From contig NZ_CVRB01000002.1 of NCBI RefSeq assembly GCF_001048695.1, forward strand, positions 558,001 through 622,000: DNA of 64,000 nucleotides. The letters are read 5' to 3'. Shown piece by piece: positions 35,801-44,210 of the stretch; positions within the stretch are counted from its first letter, which is position 1; each line of letters starts with the position of its first letter. The translations under genes and the position numbers were made by a program. The stretch comes from Neobacillus massiliamazoniensis (lineage in GTDB: Bacteria; Bacillota; Bacilli; Bacillales; Cytobacillaceae). The notes beneath the pieces are model-generated. The model did not search any database. It worked only from the letters and a program-made list of their open reading frames with translations, and was not told the origin of the DNA.

Positions 35801-36181
35801 TTACTTCTTATTGGCAGTCGATTTCTTTTTCTTTGAAGGAACTTTTTCCGGCATTGTTTCAACCCATTCGATGGAATGCTGAATCCACTCACGTATTTTA
35901 TCTGGTTCGTTTCACCATTCATCTGGAAAAGTAACATACTCCTTCATTGGCCTCCCAGGCATCGGCGAGAATTCAGCTGCACCCTCCTCCTCCAAAAGGC
36001 GATGGCGATCATTTTCTGGAAGTCTGACAAAAATTTTTGTTCCGAATAAACCCGTGAACATATTTCCATTAATAAAACCAGCAAGATTTCCAAACATTGG
36101 CTTAATCATAATTCGAGGCTCAACCGGTATAACAGAAGCAAAAAATGATTTAGACTCTTCATCTGGTTTCGGCATAGGCAT
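35801..36181 (-). pseudogene. TfoX-like protein gene interrupted by an in-frame TGA
   Basis: A 126-codon frame with AAAGGAGG ribosome-binding site. The first 89 codons encode a TfoX N-terminal-type domain (VEPRIMIKPMFGNLAGFINGNMFTGLFG). TGA at 35914-35912 follows FPDEW. The same frame then continues NEPDKIREWIQHSIEWVETMPEKV with a Lys-rich tail to TAA at 35801, as expected for the family's C-terminus. So a single nonsense change separates this from an intact gene. Such proteins relate to competence regulators, but these short forms have no proven role. Confidence 0.72.
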
Positions 36182-36360
36182 AAATATTCCTCCTTTTTAT
36201 ATTCAACAATAGTATAGTTTTTCCAATGTAAATAGATATAATCTCATAATTGATTGCAGAGAATCCAACATTAATGGTAACAGGTATATCAACATTTAAG
36301 TAGTCGAATCCTAAATATACAATTGCTACTTGACCTTAAATTATATACATGTTACCATAA

Positions 36361-36406
36361 GGTCACACATTATATGTTACCTTCTATTCACATATAATGT
36401 GTAACC
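36361..36406. promoter_or_regulatory. 16-bp inverted repeat, candidate operator of the ArsR-SRPBCC gene
   Basis: GGTCACACATTATATG (36361-36376) and CATATAATGTGTAACC (36391-36406) are inverse complements with one mismatch, 14 bp apart. They lie 20 bp before the start codon, where an autoregulating ArsR protein would bind. Confidence 0.65.
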
Positions 36407-36426
36407 TTTTTGAAAGGACCTTATAA

Positions 36427-37218
36427 ATGGAAGACGAACTTTCTGGTTTATTTAAAGCGTTGGGTCACCCCATTCGTAGAAGAATATTAGATATTCTAAA
36501 AGAATCAGCTAAAACGACAGGTGAACTAAACGAATATTTCCCCGAAGTTTCAAGATATGCTATTATGAAGCATTTGACCATCCTTGAGGAAGGAAATTTA
36601 GTATTAGTTCGGCGCGAAGGTAAGTATAGACGTAATTTCCTTAACGCAGTTCCCCTTCAAGAAATGCATAACCGTTGGGTTGGAAAATATATGGGATCAG
36701 CAGCCAATTCACTGCTTAACCTGCGTTCGGTAGTTGAAAAAAAAGGAGGAGATTTAGCAATGACAGTAAAAGACCAAGAACAAGGACGTGCTTTTAGGAT
36801 TGAACAAGAGGTTTTAATCGAGGCTCCAAGAGAGCAGGTTTTCAAAGCGTTAACGGAAAGAGCCGAAGATTGGTGGGAATTCCGTTTAGCTCCAAAAGGA
36901 GTACCATCTCAATTTACATTCAATCCGGTGCCAGGAGGCCAATTTATTGAAAAATGGGGTGAAAATGAGGGCGCCGTTTGGGGCAATGTCTACTTTGTGA
37001 ATGCACCCGAAGAAATCCGCCTCCAAGGTCATCTTGGGATGCAAGGAGCCGTAAATAGTTCCTATACGTACCGCCTTAAAGAGAAGGATGGAGCAACCTT
37101 GCTTCAGCTTTCACATACAGCGTCAGGTGTCATCCAAGAGAACTGGGAACAAGAACATTCCGAAGGTTGGAAATACCTGCTTGGCACTTTACTTAAAAAT
37201 TATGTGGAGCAAAAATAA
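36427..37218 (+). CDS. ArsR-type regulator fused to an SRPBCC (AHSA1-like) domain
   Basis: 263 residues. Winged helix at 1-90 (LFKALGHPIRRRILDILKES; EVSRYAIMKHLTILEEGNLVL), a short linker, then an SRPBCC domain from about 125 (RIEQEVLIEAPREQVFKALTERAEDWW). The fusion is a known arrangement in Bacilli and suggests that ligand binding in the hydrophobic pocket controls DNA binding. No metal-binding Cys pair typical of arsenic sensors is seen. A 16-bp inverted repeat stands upstream. Probable operon with the next SRPBCC gene 20 bp downstream. Confidence 0.9.
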   Translation: MEDELSGLFKALGHPIRRRILDILKESAKTTGELNEYFPEVSRYAIMKHLTILEEGNLVLVRREGKYRRNFLNAVPLQEMHNRWVGKYMGSAANSLLNLRSVVEKKGGDLAMTVKDQEQGRAFRIEQEVLIEAPREQVFKALTERAEDWWEFRLAPKGVPSQFTFNPVPGGQFIEKWGENEGAVWGNVYFVNAPEEIRLQGHLGMQGAVNSSYTYRLKEKDGATLLQLSHTASGVIQENWEQEHSEGWKYLLGTLLKNYVEQK

Positions 37219-37238
37219 CCTTTCGCTAGGAGTCCAAT

Positions 37239-37673
37239 ATGGTAGACGTATTTACAGAAATAAACATTCGATGTCCACTCAAAAAGGTTTCCGAATATGC
37301 AGCTAACCCTGAAAATGCACCTGAATGGTATGTAAATATTGATTCTGCGGAGTGGCAAACTCAAAAACCATTAGCCCTTGGTTCTCGAATCGCATTTAAA
37401 GCCCAATTTCTAGGTCGGCAGCTAGCCTACGTCTACGAAATTGCGGAATTTAATCCCGGACAAAAACTTGTTATGCGAACAGCTGATGGTCCCTTTCCAA
37501 TGGAGACAACCTATACTTGGGAAGCAATAGATGATAATTTAACCAAAATGACACTAAGAAACAAAGGCAATCCAACCGGATTTTCAAAGCTGTTTACTCC
37601 ATTTATGGCATCCATGATGAAAAAAGCCAACATAAAAGATTTGAAAAAAATTAAGAATTTGTTGGAATCGTAA
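37239..37673 (+). CDS. SRPBCC-family protein
   Basis: 144 residues. Helix-grip fold: VDVFTEINIRCPLKKVSEYAANPENAPEW at the N-terminus, then a beta sheet and a C-terminal helix. The family binds hydrophobic ligands; ligand unknown. AGGAG is 6 nt before the ATG. Very likely co-transcribed with the ArsR-SRPBCC gene. Confidence 0.88.
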   Translation: MVDVFTEINIRCPLKKVSEYAANPENAPEWYVNIDSAEWQTQKPLALGSRIAFKAQFLGRQLAYVYEIAEFNPGQKLVMRTADGPFPMETTYTWEAIDDNLTKMTLRNKGNPTGFSKLFTPFMASMMKKANIKDLKKIKNLLES

Positions 37674-37696
37674 CCATAATAATTTTTTAAAAAGAA

Positions 37697-37728
37697 GAAG
37701 AGAAATCACAAAATGTTGATTTCTCTTC
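37697..37728 (+). terminator. Hairpin after the SRPBCC operon
   Basis: GAAGAGAAATC pairs perfectly with GATTTCTCTTC across 10 nt. The T-run is weak on the plus strand. Confidence 0.6.
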
Positions 37729-37736
37729 ATTCAATG

Positions 37737-37879
37737 TTAACCAAATTCATTACCATCTTCATCTCTAAACGTCTCGTTTGTACCCAATTGCATTTCCTTT
37801 AGTTCCTCTTTTAATACTACCCCATTTGCTTTCATTATCTCATAGGTTTCTAACACATTTTCACAATGAGCTGAACAAT
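37737..37879 (-). pseudogene. C-terminal remnant of a VOC (glyoxalase-fold) protein
   Basis: The frame reads ENVLETYEIMKANGV, then EELKEMQLGTNETFRDEDGNEFG and a stop. This is the typical last third of a VOC protein. The upstream two-thirds are missing and no start is visible. Confidence 0.55.
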
Positions 37880-38092
37880 TTCTTGGTTATTTTGGACATT
37901 CCTTTTTTAACATTTTAATAGTCGGCATAATAGGAATTATGTCACCCTAAAATATTTTGCTAAAAAAGGAAAATCATGTTTTTTATAGAAGATAATATAT
38001 GCAACAAATTTATGTTAGTAGATTTGTTGGATTTCAATAGGCTACATCTAGATTTCAACATTAGTCATTTTAGAACAAGGAGGGATTATTCG

Positions 38093-38470
38093 ATGGGGAC
38101 TACTACCATACAAAAGGTTGGACAAATTGGGGTACCAGTAAAAAATTTACAAAGCGCGGTTTCTTTTTACCAGGATGCATTAGGACTAACACTCCTATTT
38201 CAAACAGACACTATGGCGTTCTTTGAATGTAATGGGCTTCGGCTTCTTCTAAGTCTTCCTGAAAAAGAGCAATATGCCAATTCAAGTTCAGTCATCTATT
38301 TCCAAGTTGAAAATATAAAAGAAACTTATCATGATTTAATCGGTAAAGGAGTTTCTTTTATTGACGAACCGCATCTTGTCGCCAAAATGGGTCAAACAGA
38401 GACATGGATGACTTTTTTTAAGGACACAGAAGGAAATACTCTTGCTCTTATTAGTGAAGTACATTGCTAA
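38093..38470 (+). CDS. VOC-family (glyoxalase/dioxygenase fold) protein
   Basis: 125 residues with two beta-alpha-beta-beta-beta repeats: QIGVPVKNLQSAVSFYQDALGL and IYFQVENIKETYHDLIGKGV, ending FFKDTEGNTLALIS. Substrate unknown. ATG at 38093 has AAGGAGGG 8 nt upstream; the open frame above it has none. It sits next to a VOC remnant on the other strand, perhaps an older relative. Confidence 0.88.
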   Translation: MGTTTIQKVGQIGVPVKNLQSAVSFYQDALGLTLLFQTDTMAFFECNGLRLLLSLPEKEQYANSSSVIYFQVENIKETYHDLIGKGVSFIDEPHLVAKMGQTETWMTFFKDTEGNTLALISEVHC

Positions 38471-38473
38471 ATG

Positions 38474-38498
38474 GAAGGGAACCATATTCGGTCCCTTC
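38474..38498. terminator. Hairpin after the VOC gene
   Basis: GAAGGGA pairs with TCCCTTC, with CC/GG inside. No clear T-run. Confidence 0.35.
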
Positions 38499-38602
38499 TA
38501 TTACCTTATCTTCAATGACAAAAACACCCCCTTCTCAATCCAAAGATTTAAAAGGGAGTGTAATACAGTAGTAAGCTATTCATTATTGTTTATTAACAAA
38601 TT

Positions 38603-38876
38603 GAGGAAGGTATTGCTTATGTGCCTCCTACATCTCAATAGTAATCTAATGATGATGTGCTACCGACCAATCATAAGCTAAGAGAAAGTGCCAAGCTCAT
38701 TGTGGGGGAAGCTGCTGATGCTAGTTTAGAAGAAGCAGAAATTGGCATTAGAAGAATATGGCTCAATCAAGCCAGCTATCCTTTCTTTGTTAACCGGCAT
38801 TCAAGGCCCCTGTATTATGACAGCTTTGGAAAATAACAAAGGTCATTTAAAGAATGCATTGAAAGAACTTTTTTGA
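38603..38876 (+). pseudogene. Decayed gene fragment, family unknown
   Basis: A coding-like text EEGIAYVPPTSQ, two stops, NDDVLPTNHKLRESAKLIVGEA, then a frameshift near 38745 into SIKPAILSLLTGIQGPCIMTALENN and a normal stop at 38876. The codon use and continuity suggest one former gene with stops and a frameshift. I cannot name the family. Confidence 0.4.
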
Positions 38877-39046
38877 ATTCATGTGAAGAGAGGGTATCCC
38901 AATTAGGGCTGACCTCCCGTTTAATACTATCTATTGCTACTTATGCAAAGATTTGAATCTATCACTTGTTCTTTTTCCTTAATTGGGTTCAATTACATTT
39001 GGTATCTCCCAATAATGAGTAGTTATAGATATAAGAGTTGTTTTTA

Positions 39047-39082
39047 CAAAAAAGCTGATTCATCAAAGCGAATCAGCTTTTT
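39047..39082 (-). terminator. Terminator overlapping the end of the RocB-like gene
   Basis: AAAGCTGATTC pairs with GAATCAGCTTT; T-runs on both strands. Confidence 0.85.
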
Positions 39083-40692
39083 ACTGCCTTCCTAGCCATC
39101 ATTTTGATCATCTCTTCAACAAGGATTGGTACTTGCTCAAAAGCACTTTTTATATGAAGACGTTCAGTCCGTTTATGTGCATCTTTTCCAAATGGCCCGA
39201 CATTTAAGACAGGGGCTTGGAGGTCAGCCATTGCATCGAAGGGGATACCGTAACTGGTGCCCCATACAGGTGTGTTTTCTTTAAAAACAGTCCATTCTTC
39301 CCCCGCATCATGATAATTCACGTAGCTTAAGTCGCTGATTCCATTAAAAAAGTGAACTTGTTTGATTTGAAGGCCAAATTTTTCGAGTCCTTGGTTTTTC
39401 ACAAATTCAACGCATTGTTTTACCAGAGCGTCTTCGGAAGAATTGACGGCTGGGTAATAAGGCGGTGCATATAGTAAAACAATTGCCGGTACGAGCTCCT
39501 GGCACTGAATGAGCAGAGTATCGGCAATCCGAAAAGATTTTTCACGGTCATCCCAATTTGGATTTGCTTGGACCGCCGATTTCACTTCTTCTACGAAATT
39601 TGCTCCCAATTTTTCTAAGGCATATTTTTGCAATTGTTCAAACCGTATTACCCGCACTTCCCCGATTGGTTCTACGGACTGCTCAGCACAGATTTCCCTG
39701 TACACTTGATTGCAGGCACGGGCAGCATCAACGGCAACTTTTTCAAATAGATTTATAATTTCTTCGGCACTACGCTTCATTAAAAACACATTATATAAGG
39801 CCGATGAGCGGTACGGGGTTTGAACAGAATATTCCAATCTTAAATCCTTCTGTTGAAGGGTTACTGGAAGTGGAGTTTTTTCCCCCATCACTGATTCTTG
39901 AAGGTTTTGATTCCATTCCATCCTTTGCGTCAAAAAGGACGCAATATATGGGGCTGTAATGCCACTAAGCGGTTCCCCAACATGTGTCTCTTTTCCGTAA
40001 AAAAGCGCTGATGGCATAATCTTACCAATCGAACCGGAGTAAACATAATAATGTTCATCACCCGGTTCCTGGGTAAAGACAGGTTCACCGTTTAGGAATA
40101 GTTTATAGGAAAGATGAAACTCTTCCTTCAATTCGAGCAGCTTTGGAACTGCCGCACGCATACCTGAGGAATTAACCTCTTCATCCGGAACAGTCAACAA
40201 TAGAATATTAATCGGCCATTGTTCGACCGTTGCCTTTTCCAGTAGACCCATATGCATGACGAGTCCCATTTTCATATCCATTGTGCCCCGGCCAAATAAA
40301 TAATCACCAGATTGAAGATCCTGCAGTGCGTCCTCTGGCAATTCCACTCTTCTTTCACACAGCAGTTTCGTCAACTCTTCTGGACGGTATGCATATTCCT
40401 CCAAATCACCATACTCCTCCGTATTCACCGTATCAAAATGACTAATGAGGACAATGGTATCATTCACATCAGGATGCCTATATAAAGCCGTCAAAAACCT
40501 CCGGCCCAAATCAGCATCGTGTAGTCGCAAGTGATTCGGATTCTCCTGAAAATACACCAAATCTTGAAGCTTTGTGAGAATCTTTGACGGAAATTCACGC
40601 TCACCGTCTGTTAGCGTCATGCTTTTCCAACTCACCACTTCACACAATAGCTCGCGCAAAGTCTGCGGCGTTCCCCACCTAAGCTGTTCCAT
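39073..40692 (-). CDS. rocB: M20-family metallopeptidase, RocB-like
   Basis: 539 residues, the unusual length of RocB proteins. Metal-binding motifs of the M20 family: LISHFDTVN (His and Asp), GRGTMDMKMG (bridging Asp) and VPDEEVNSSG (catalytic and metal Glu). RocB belongs to the arginine degradation regulon of B. subtilis, although its exact reaction is not settled. ATG at 40692 has AAGGAG upstream with good spacing, better than the in-frame start 21 bp earlier. Last gene of the arginine/methylarginine cluster. Confidence 0.88.
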   Translation of the reverse strand: MEQLRWGTPQTLRELLCEVVSWKSMTLTDGEREFPSKILTKLQDLVYFQENPNHLRLHDADLGRRFLTALYRHPDVNDTIVLISHFDTVNTEEYGDLEEYAYRPEELTKLLCERRVELPEDALQDLQSGDYLFGRGTMDMKMGLVMHMGLLEKATVEQWPINILLLTVPDEEVNSSGMRAAVPKLLELKEEFHLSYKLFLNGEPVFTQEPGDEHYYVYSGSIGKIMPSALFYGKETHVGEPLSGITAPYIASFLTQRMEWNQNLQESVMGEKTPLPVTLQQKDLRLEYSVQTPYRSSALYNVFLMKRSAEEIINLFEKVAVDAARACNQVYREICAEQSVEPIGEVRVIRFEQLQKYALEKLGANFVEEVKSAVQANPNWDDREKSFRIADTLLIQCQELVPAIVLLYAPPYYPAVNSSEDALVKQCVEFVKNQGLEKFGLQIKQVHFFNGISDLSYVNYHDAGEEWTVFKENTPVWGTSYGIPFDAMADLQAPVLNVGPFGKDAHKRTERLHIKSAFEQVPILVEEMIKMMARKAVKS

Positions 40693-40728
40693 ATAAGATA
40701 ACTCCTTCAACAAACAAAATAATGAACC

Positions 40729-40776
40729 GACTGTCCACTAGATACGTACAAATGTCCACGGACGGTGCCTGACACC
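40729..40776. repeat. Dispersed element, one-ended copy
   Basis: Contains ACTGTCCAC, ACAAATGTCCACGG and the terminal GGTGCCTGACACC. Same internal blocks as the full copies at 45115-45177 and 49986-50055. Confidence 0.65.
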
Positions 40777-40799
40777 AAATAAATGACACTCAATAAACT

Positions 40800-42209
40800 C
40801 TATAATGAATTTATTTCTGTCTCTCGGATGCCTTCTTCTTTTTTCTTGTTTTTCATGTAGTAGAATAGGTAGCAAATGATTAGAAATGCTAAGCCGACTA
40901 AGAGTCCTACTAGTTGGGTTGGGTCAAAGGCTAAGAAAATTAAGATAGATACACAGAATACCATGCAGACGATTGGGATAAACGGATAGAAGGGAACCTT
41001 ATATTGTAGGTCTTCTAGTTTCCCTCCCGATTGCAGGTATTTACGACGAAACATAAATTGGGAGAGAGCGATTCCAAACCATGAGATGGTAATCGAAATG
41101 CCCGAAATAGCCATAAGTAAGACAAATACTGTATCTGCAGCGATTACGCTTGTTAACAAGGATAAAAGGGAAAAAATCATGGTAAACACAAGAGATGCAA
41201 AGGGAACCTTGTTTTTTGTCAGCTTTCCAAACAACTTTGGTGCCATTCCATCATTTGACATTGCCCAAAGTAAGCGGGTTGAAGCATAAATACAAGAGTT
41301 TCCAACCGATAAAATAGCTGTTAAGATGACGAAATTCATGATGTCAGGCGCGAATGGAATCCCTGCCAAATCCATTAACTTAACGAATGGGCTTTCTAAT
41401 AACCCAAGCTCCTTTGTTGGAAAAATAGCTGATAGTATAATAATAGAAGCGATATAAAAGATGATAATTCTAAAAATAATGTTTCGAATTGCTCGTGGAA
41501 TATTCTTATGGGGCTCTTCACTTTCACCTGCAGCAATCCCAATCAATTCAGAGCCTTGATAAGAAAAGATGACGTTCATCATCGTAACAAAAAGAACCGT
41601 AACCCCTGCGGGGAATAGTTTTGTTGGCGCAAAATTATGTAAAAATGGCGCCGGCCGGTCATGCAAAGGAATGATGCCCAAAATAGCTCCCAAACCAATA
41701 ACGATAAAGAACAGGACCGCTACCACTTTAATACTGGAAAACCAGTATTCCGCCTCTGCGAACCCTTTGGTTGATAAGGCGTTAAGAACAAAGAGCAATA
41801 GGATGAAAATCGCACACCAAATCCAGACAGACGTATGAGGAAACCACCGCTTCATCAGGATTCCTGCCGCCGTAAATTCAACGCCTGCCGTTGTCGCAGA
41901 ACCAATGAAATACATCCATCCTAATGAAAATCCGGCTGAAGGACTAATAAACTTACTAGCATATGTTTGAAATGATCCCGTAACAGGCATGTAGACAGCA
42001 AGTTCCCCCAGGCACACCATTACCAGGTATAAAATGATTCCACCAAATAAATACCCTATAAGTGAACCGCCTGCTCCGGCCTGGTGAATCGTATAACCGG
42101 CATTTAAAAACAATCCTGTCCCAATAACTCCCCCTAATGAAAGCATAAACAAATGCCGCCGTTTCATTGACCGATTTAACTGATTTTCCTTAACCCCTTG
42201 TTCCACCAT
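40800..42209 (-). CDS. Amino-acid permease, APC family (RocE/RocC-like)
   Basis: 469 residues with about 12 helices. The first helix motif SLGGVIGTGLFLNAGYTIHQAG and the PVTGSFQTYASKFISPSAGF segment are typical of amino-acid-polyamine-organocation permeases near RocE, RocC and GabP. Given its neighbours (RocB-like and two amidinotransferase-fold enzymes) it probably takes up arginine or a methylated arginine. Ribosome-binding site GAAGGGTGTG precedes the ATG. A 207-bp gap separates it from the DDAH gene, so it may have its own promoter. Confidence 0.9.
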   Translation of the reverse strand: MVEQGVKENQLNRSMKRRHLFMLSLGGVIGTGLFLNAGYTIHQAGAGGSLIGYLFGGIILYLVMVCLGELAVYMPVTGSFQTYASKFISPSAGFSLGWMYFIGSATTAGVEFTAAGILMKRWFPHTSVWIWCAIFILLLFVLNALSTKGFAEAEYWFSSIKVVAVLFFIVIGLGAILGIIPLHDRPAPFLHNFAPTKLFPAGVTVLFVTMMNVIFSYQGSELIGIAAGESEEPHKNIPRAIRNIIFRIIIFYIASIIILSAIFPTKELGLLESPFVKLMDLAGIPFAPDIMNFVILTAILSVGNSCIYASTRLLWAMSNDGMAPKLFGKLTKNKVPFASLVFTMIFSLLSLLTSVIAADTVFVLLMAISGISITISWFGIALSQFMFRRKYLQSGGKLEDLQYKVPFYPFIPIVCMVFCVSILIFLAFDPTQLVGLLVGLAFLIICYLFYYMKNKKKEEGIRETEINSL

Positions 42210-42231
42210 GTATTTTCACACCCTTCGTATT

Positions 42232-42244
42232 TTGGCAATGCCAA
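42232..42244. promoter_or_regulatory. 13-bp palindrome before the permease gene
   Basis: TTGGCAATGCCAA, perfect palindrome with one central base, about 25 bp upstream of the permease start. Could be an operator; TTGGCA also recalls a sigma-54 -24 box, but no -12 element is spaced correctly. Confidence 0.4.
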
Positions 42245-42416
42245 GTATTTTTTTCGTAGCGTAATAAGGTGCAAACAGTCGAATCTTTTATCCCCAAAAA
42301 GATCTAACTTCTTTTTAAAAACGTTGTAATATATCCCACAAAAACTGGAAGCCCATCACTCTTTTATAAAAGTGCAGTTTTAAATCCTTTAATCAAAGGA
42401 AACCTGTCCTTCTCTT

Positions 42417-43178
42417 TTAAAAACGTAGTGACAAGCAGCTTAATCCGCCGTCTAGTTTTTGAAACTCAGACATTTCAAGCTCAATCGTTTGAAAACCAGC
42501 CTTGTTAATTTTTTGCTTTGTGACAGGATATCCAGCAGGAATGATGACATAATCATTTACCCGAATACAATTGGCCGCATACACCTCTTCCGGTGGAACT
42601 ATAATTTTTGTGTATTCATTAAAATCTGGGTGATCCACAAATTCACCAGCTACCACCACTGTTTGATCCCCTAAATACGCAATGCCTGTTTTTAAATGGA
42701 AGAATTTTTCTAGCTGGACAATCGTAGCCTTGTAATTTTCCAATTCCAAAATCAACTTTAATTGCTCAGCACCCGCTAAGTTTGTCCGTGCCGAGAGACC
42801 AATATAAAAATGATCATCAATTTGTAATATATCTCCGCCTTCAAGCGTTCCCGGAGCTTGGATATAATGGATATTTTCATAAAAAGACTGCAGGGCCGGC
42901 TCCATTTCGTGAATTTCCTTGTTTCGGGAAGGTGCTCCAGGGTTAGAAATGACAGCAAACTTCGGGGTAAGAACGGCCGTATCCTCAACGAAGGTGGAAT
43001 CCGGAAAATCTACATTGCTTGGAAGAATCGTTACCTCAACTCCACATGCTTTTAATGCCTCTACATAAGCTTGGTGCTGGTCAAGCGCTTTTTCCAAAAT
43101 AGGTGTACCAAGATCAGAAGTAGTTAAACCATTGATATAGCTTTCTCCAGGTGTTTTGACAATAACGTTTTTAAACAT
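42417..43178 (-). CDS. Dimethylarginine dimethylaminohydrolase (DDAH)-like enzyme
   Basis: 253 residues, the size of DDAH and shorter than arginine deiminases. It would hydrolyse N-methylated arginines to citrulline and methylamines. Active-site parts are visible: FPDSTFVEDTAVL (substrate-side acids), APGTLEGGDIL, the catalytic His in FHLKTG and the nucleophilic Cys in GGLSCLSLRF at the C-terminus. ATG at 43178 is chosen because AGGAGG is 7 nt upstream. It is 18 bp after a second amidinotransferase-fold gene, so the two are one operon. Confidence 0.88.
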   Translation of the reverse strand: MFKNVIVKTPGESYINGLTTSDLGTPILEKALDQHQAYVEALKACGVEVTILPSNVDFPDSTFVEDTAVLTPKFAVISNPGAPSRNKEIHEMEPALQSFYENIHYIQAPGTLEGGDILQIDDHFYIGLSARTNLAGAEQLKLILELENYKATIVQLEKFFHLKTGIAYLGDQTVVVAGEFVDHPDFNEYTKIIVPPEEVYAANCIRVNDYVIIPAGYPVTKQKINKAGFQTIELEMSEFQKLDGGLSCLSLRF

Positions 43179-43196
43179 ATTCATTCCTCCTCAATA

Positions 43197-44063
43197 TTAG
43201 CTGCGGACCACCGGACATGTAAGGCATGTCGGACCGCCTGTTCCCAAGTAAGAGATTTCATTTCCTTCATATTCATAGACAGTTGCCCCGGCATAGAGTA
43301 ATTGTTGCTTTGTGTAAGGGCTTCCAGAAACGATTACACAAACCCGCGGTTCCAATGCCAAAACATTGCAGCCAAGTCGATCATATTCATCCTCCGGAAC
43401 CTCAATCAGCTTGATCCCGCGTTCAATTAGCAACTGCCGAAGAAATACAGGCATTAAGCGCGAATAGACAACTGCAAGATCTCTGTCTACTAAACTAATA
43501 ATCGACATAAGATGTAGACACTCTGCCTCCCCCCTGTCATGCGGCAGCGAGACGACAATCAATTCATCGACAAAATCCTTCGTCATCTCTTTGATTTGCT
43601 GAATGGCCTCATCATTAGTGCGGTAACCGCGGCCGACTAGCAAGGTTCGATCATCCAACCAGACAAGATCGCCTCCATCTGACACGGCATCACCAGTTAA
43701 TTCTCCCAATATTGGTATCTCTTTTTCTTGCAAAAAATGTTTATATGCCTCCGCCTCAGGCTGCCGTAATTTTTTTCCTGATTTTAAAATAATGGCGCCT
43801 TTCGGGGTGAATTTCACAGGATCATGTGCATAAAGAGAATCCAAACCAACACCTTCCGATGCCGGTAAAAATTCAATCCGTTCAACATGCTGCTTCATAA
43901 TTGAAAGAAACTGTTCATACTCATGCTGGGCCTTGATAAAATCAGGTTCATTGATGTAGTTGTATTTTTCCCATTCCAGGCTTAAATGCTCCTGATTGAG
44001 AAATGCATCTTTTGGATGCTTCACAATTACAGTGTTGAGCTTTTTAAACATTGATGTTAACAA
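43197..44063 (-). CDS. Amidinotransferase/arginine deiminase-fold enzyme
   Basis: 289 residues of the guanidine-modifying superfamily. Motifs: LYAHDPVKF (acidic), VSDGGDLVWLDD, LPHDRGEAECLHLMSI (catalytic His region) and TGGPTCLTCPVVR with the probable Cys nucleophile. The sequence differs clearly from the DDAH next to it, so it likely acts on a related guanidino compound or completes the pathway; the exact reaction is unknown. TTG at 44063 has GGGGAG 7 nt upstream; the ATGs at 44069 and 44051 are badly spaced. First gene after the divergent IclR-type promoter region. Confidence 0.82.
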   Translation of the reverse strand: MLTSMFKKLNTVIVKHPKDAFLNQEHLSLEWEKYNYINEPDFIKAQHEYEQFLSIMKQHVERIEFLPASEGVGLDSLYAHDPVKFTPKGAIILKSGKKLRQPEAEAYKHFLQEKEIPILGELTGDAVSDGGDLVWLDDRTLLVGRGYRTNDEAIQQIKEMTKDFVDELIVVSLPHDRGEAECLHLMSIISLVDRDLAVVYSRLMPVFLRQLLIERGIKLIEVPEDEYDRLGCNVLALEPRVCVIVSGSPYTKQQLLYAGATVYEYEGNEISYLGTGGPTCLTCPVVRS

Positions 44064-44082
44064 GTGCATCTCCCCTTTATTT

Positions 44083-44097
44083 TTCCGAATTGCGGAA
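44083..44097. promoter_or_regulatory. Candidate IclR-type operator
   Basis: TTCCG-AATTG-CGGAA, an inverted repeat, followed by a second GGAA...TTTCC. Lies between the divergent IclR gene and the amidinotransferase gene, the expected place for control of both. Confidence 0.5.
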
Positions 44098-44210
44098 TTG
44101 ATTTCCTCAATGGGGAAAATTTATAATATTGATAATATAGTAGATAAAAATACATGTCAATATATTATGAATTTACAGAATACTATTTTGTTTGAATAGG
44201 AGATAGCTTA

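Noticed and set aside
42232-42244. Sigma-54 (SigL) promoter of the arginine cluster
   Set aside because: TTGGCA is present but no TTGC element follows at the required spacing; the sequence is better described as a palindrome.
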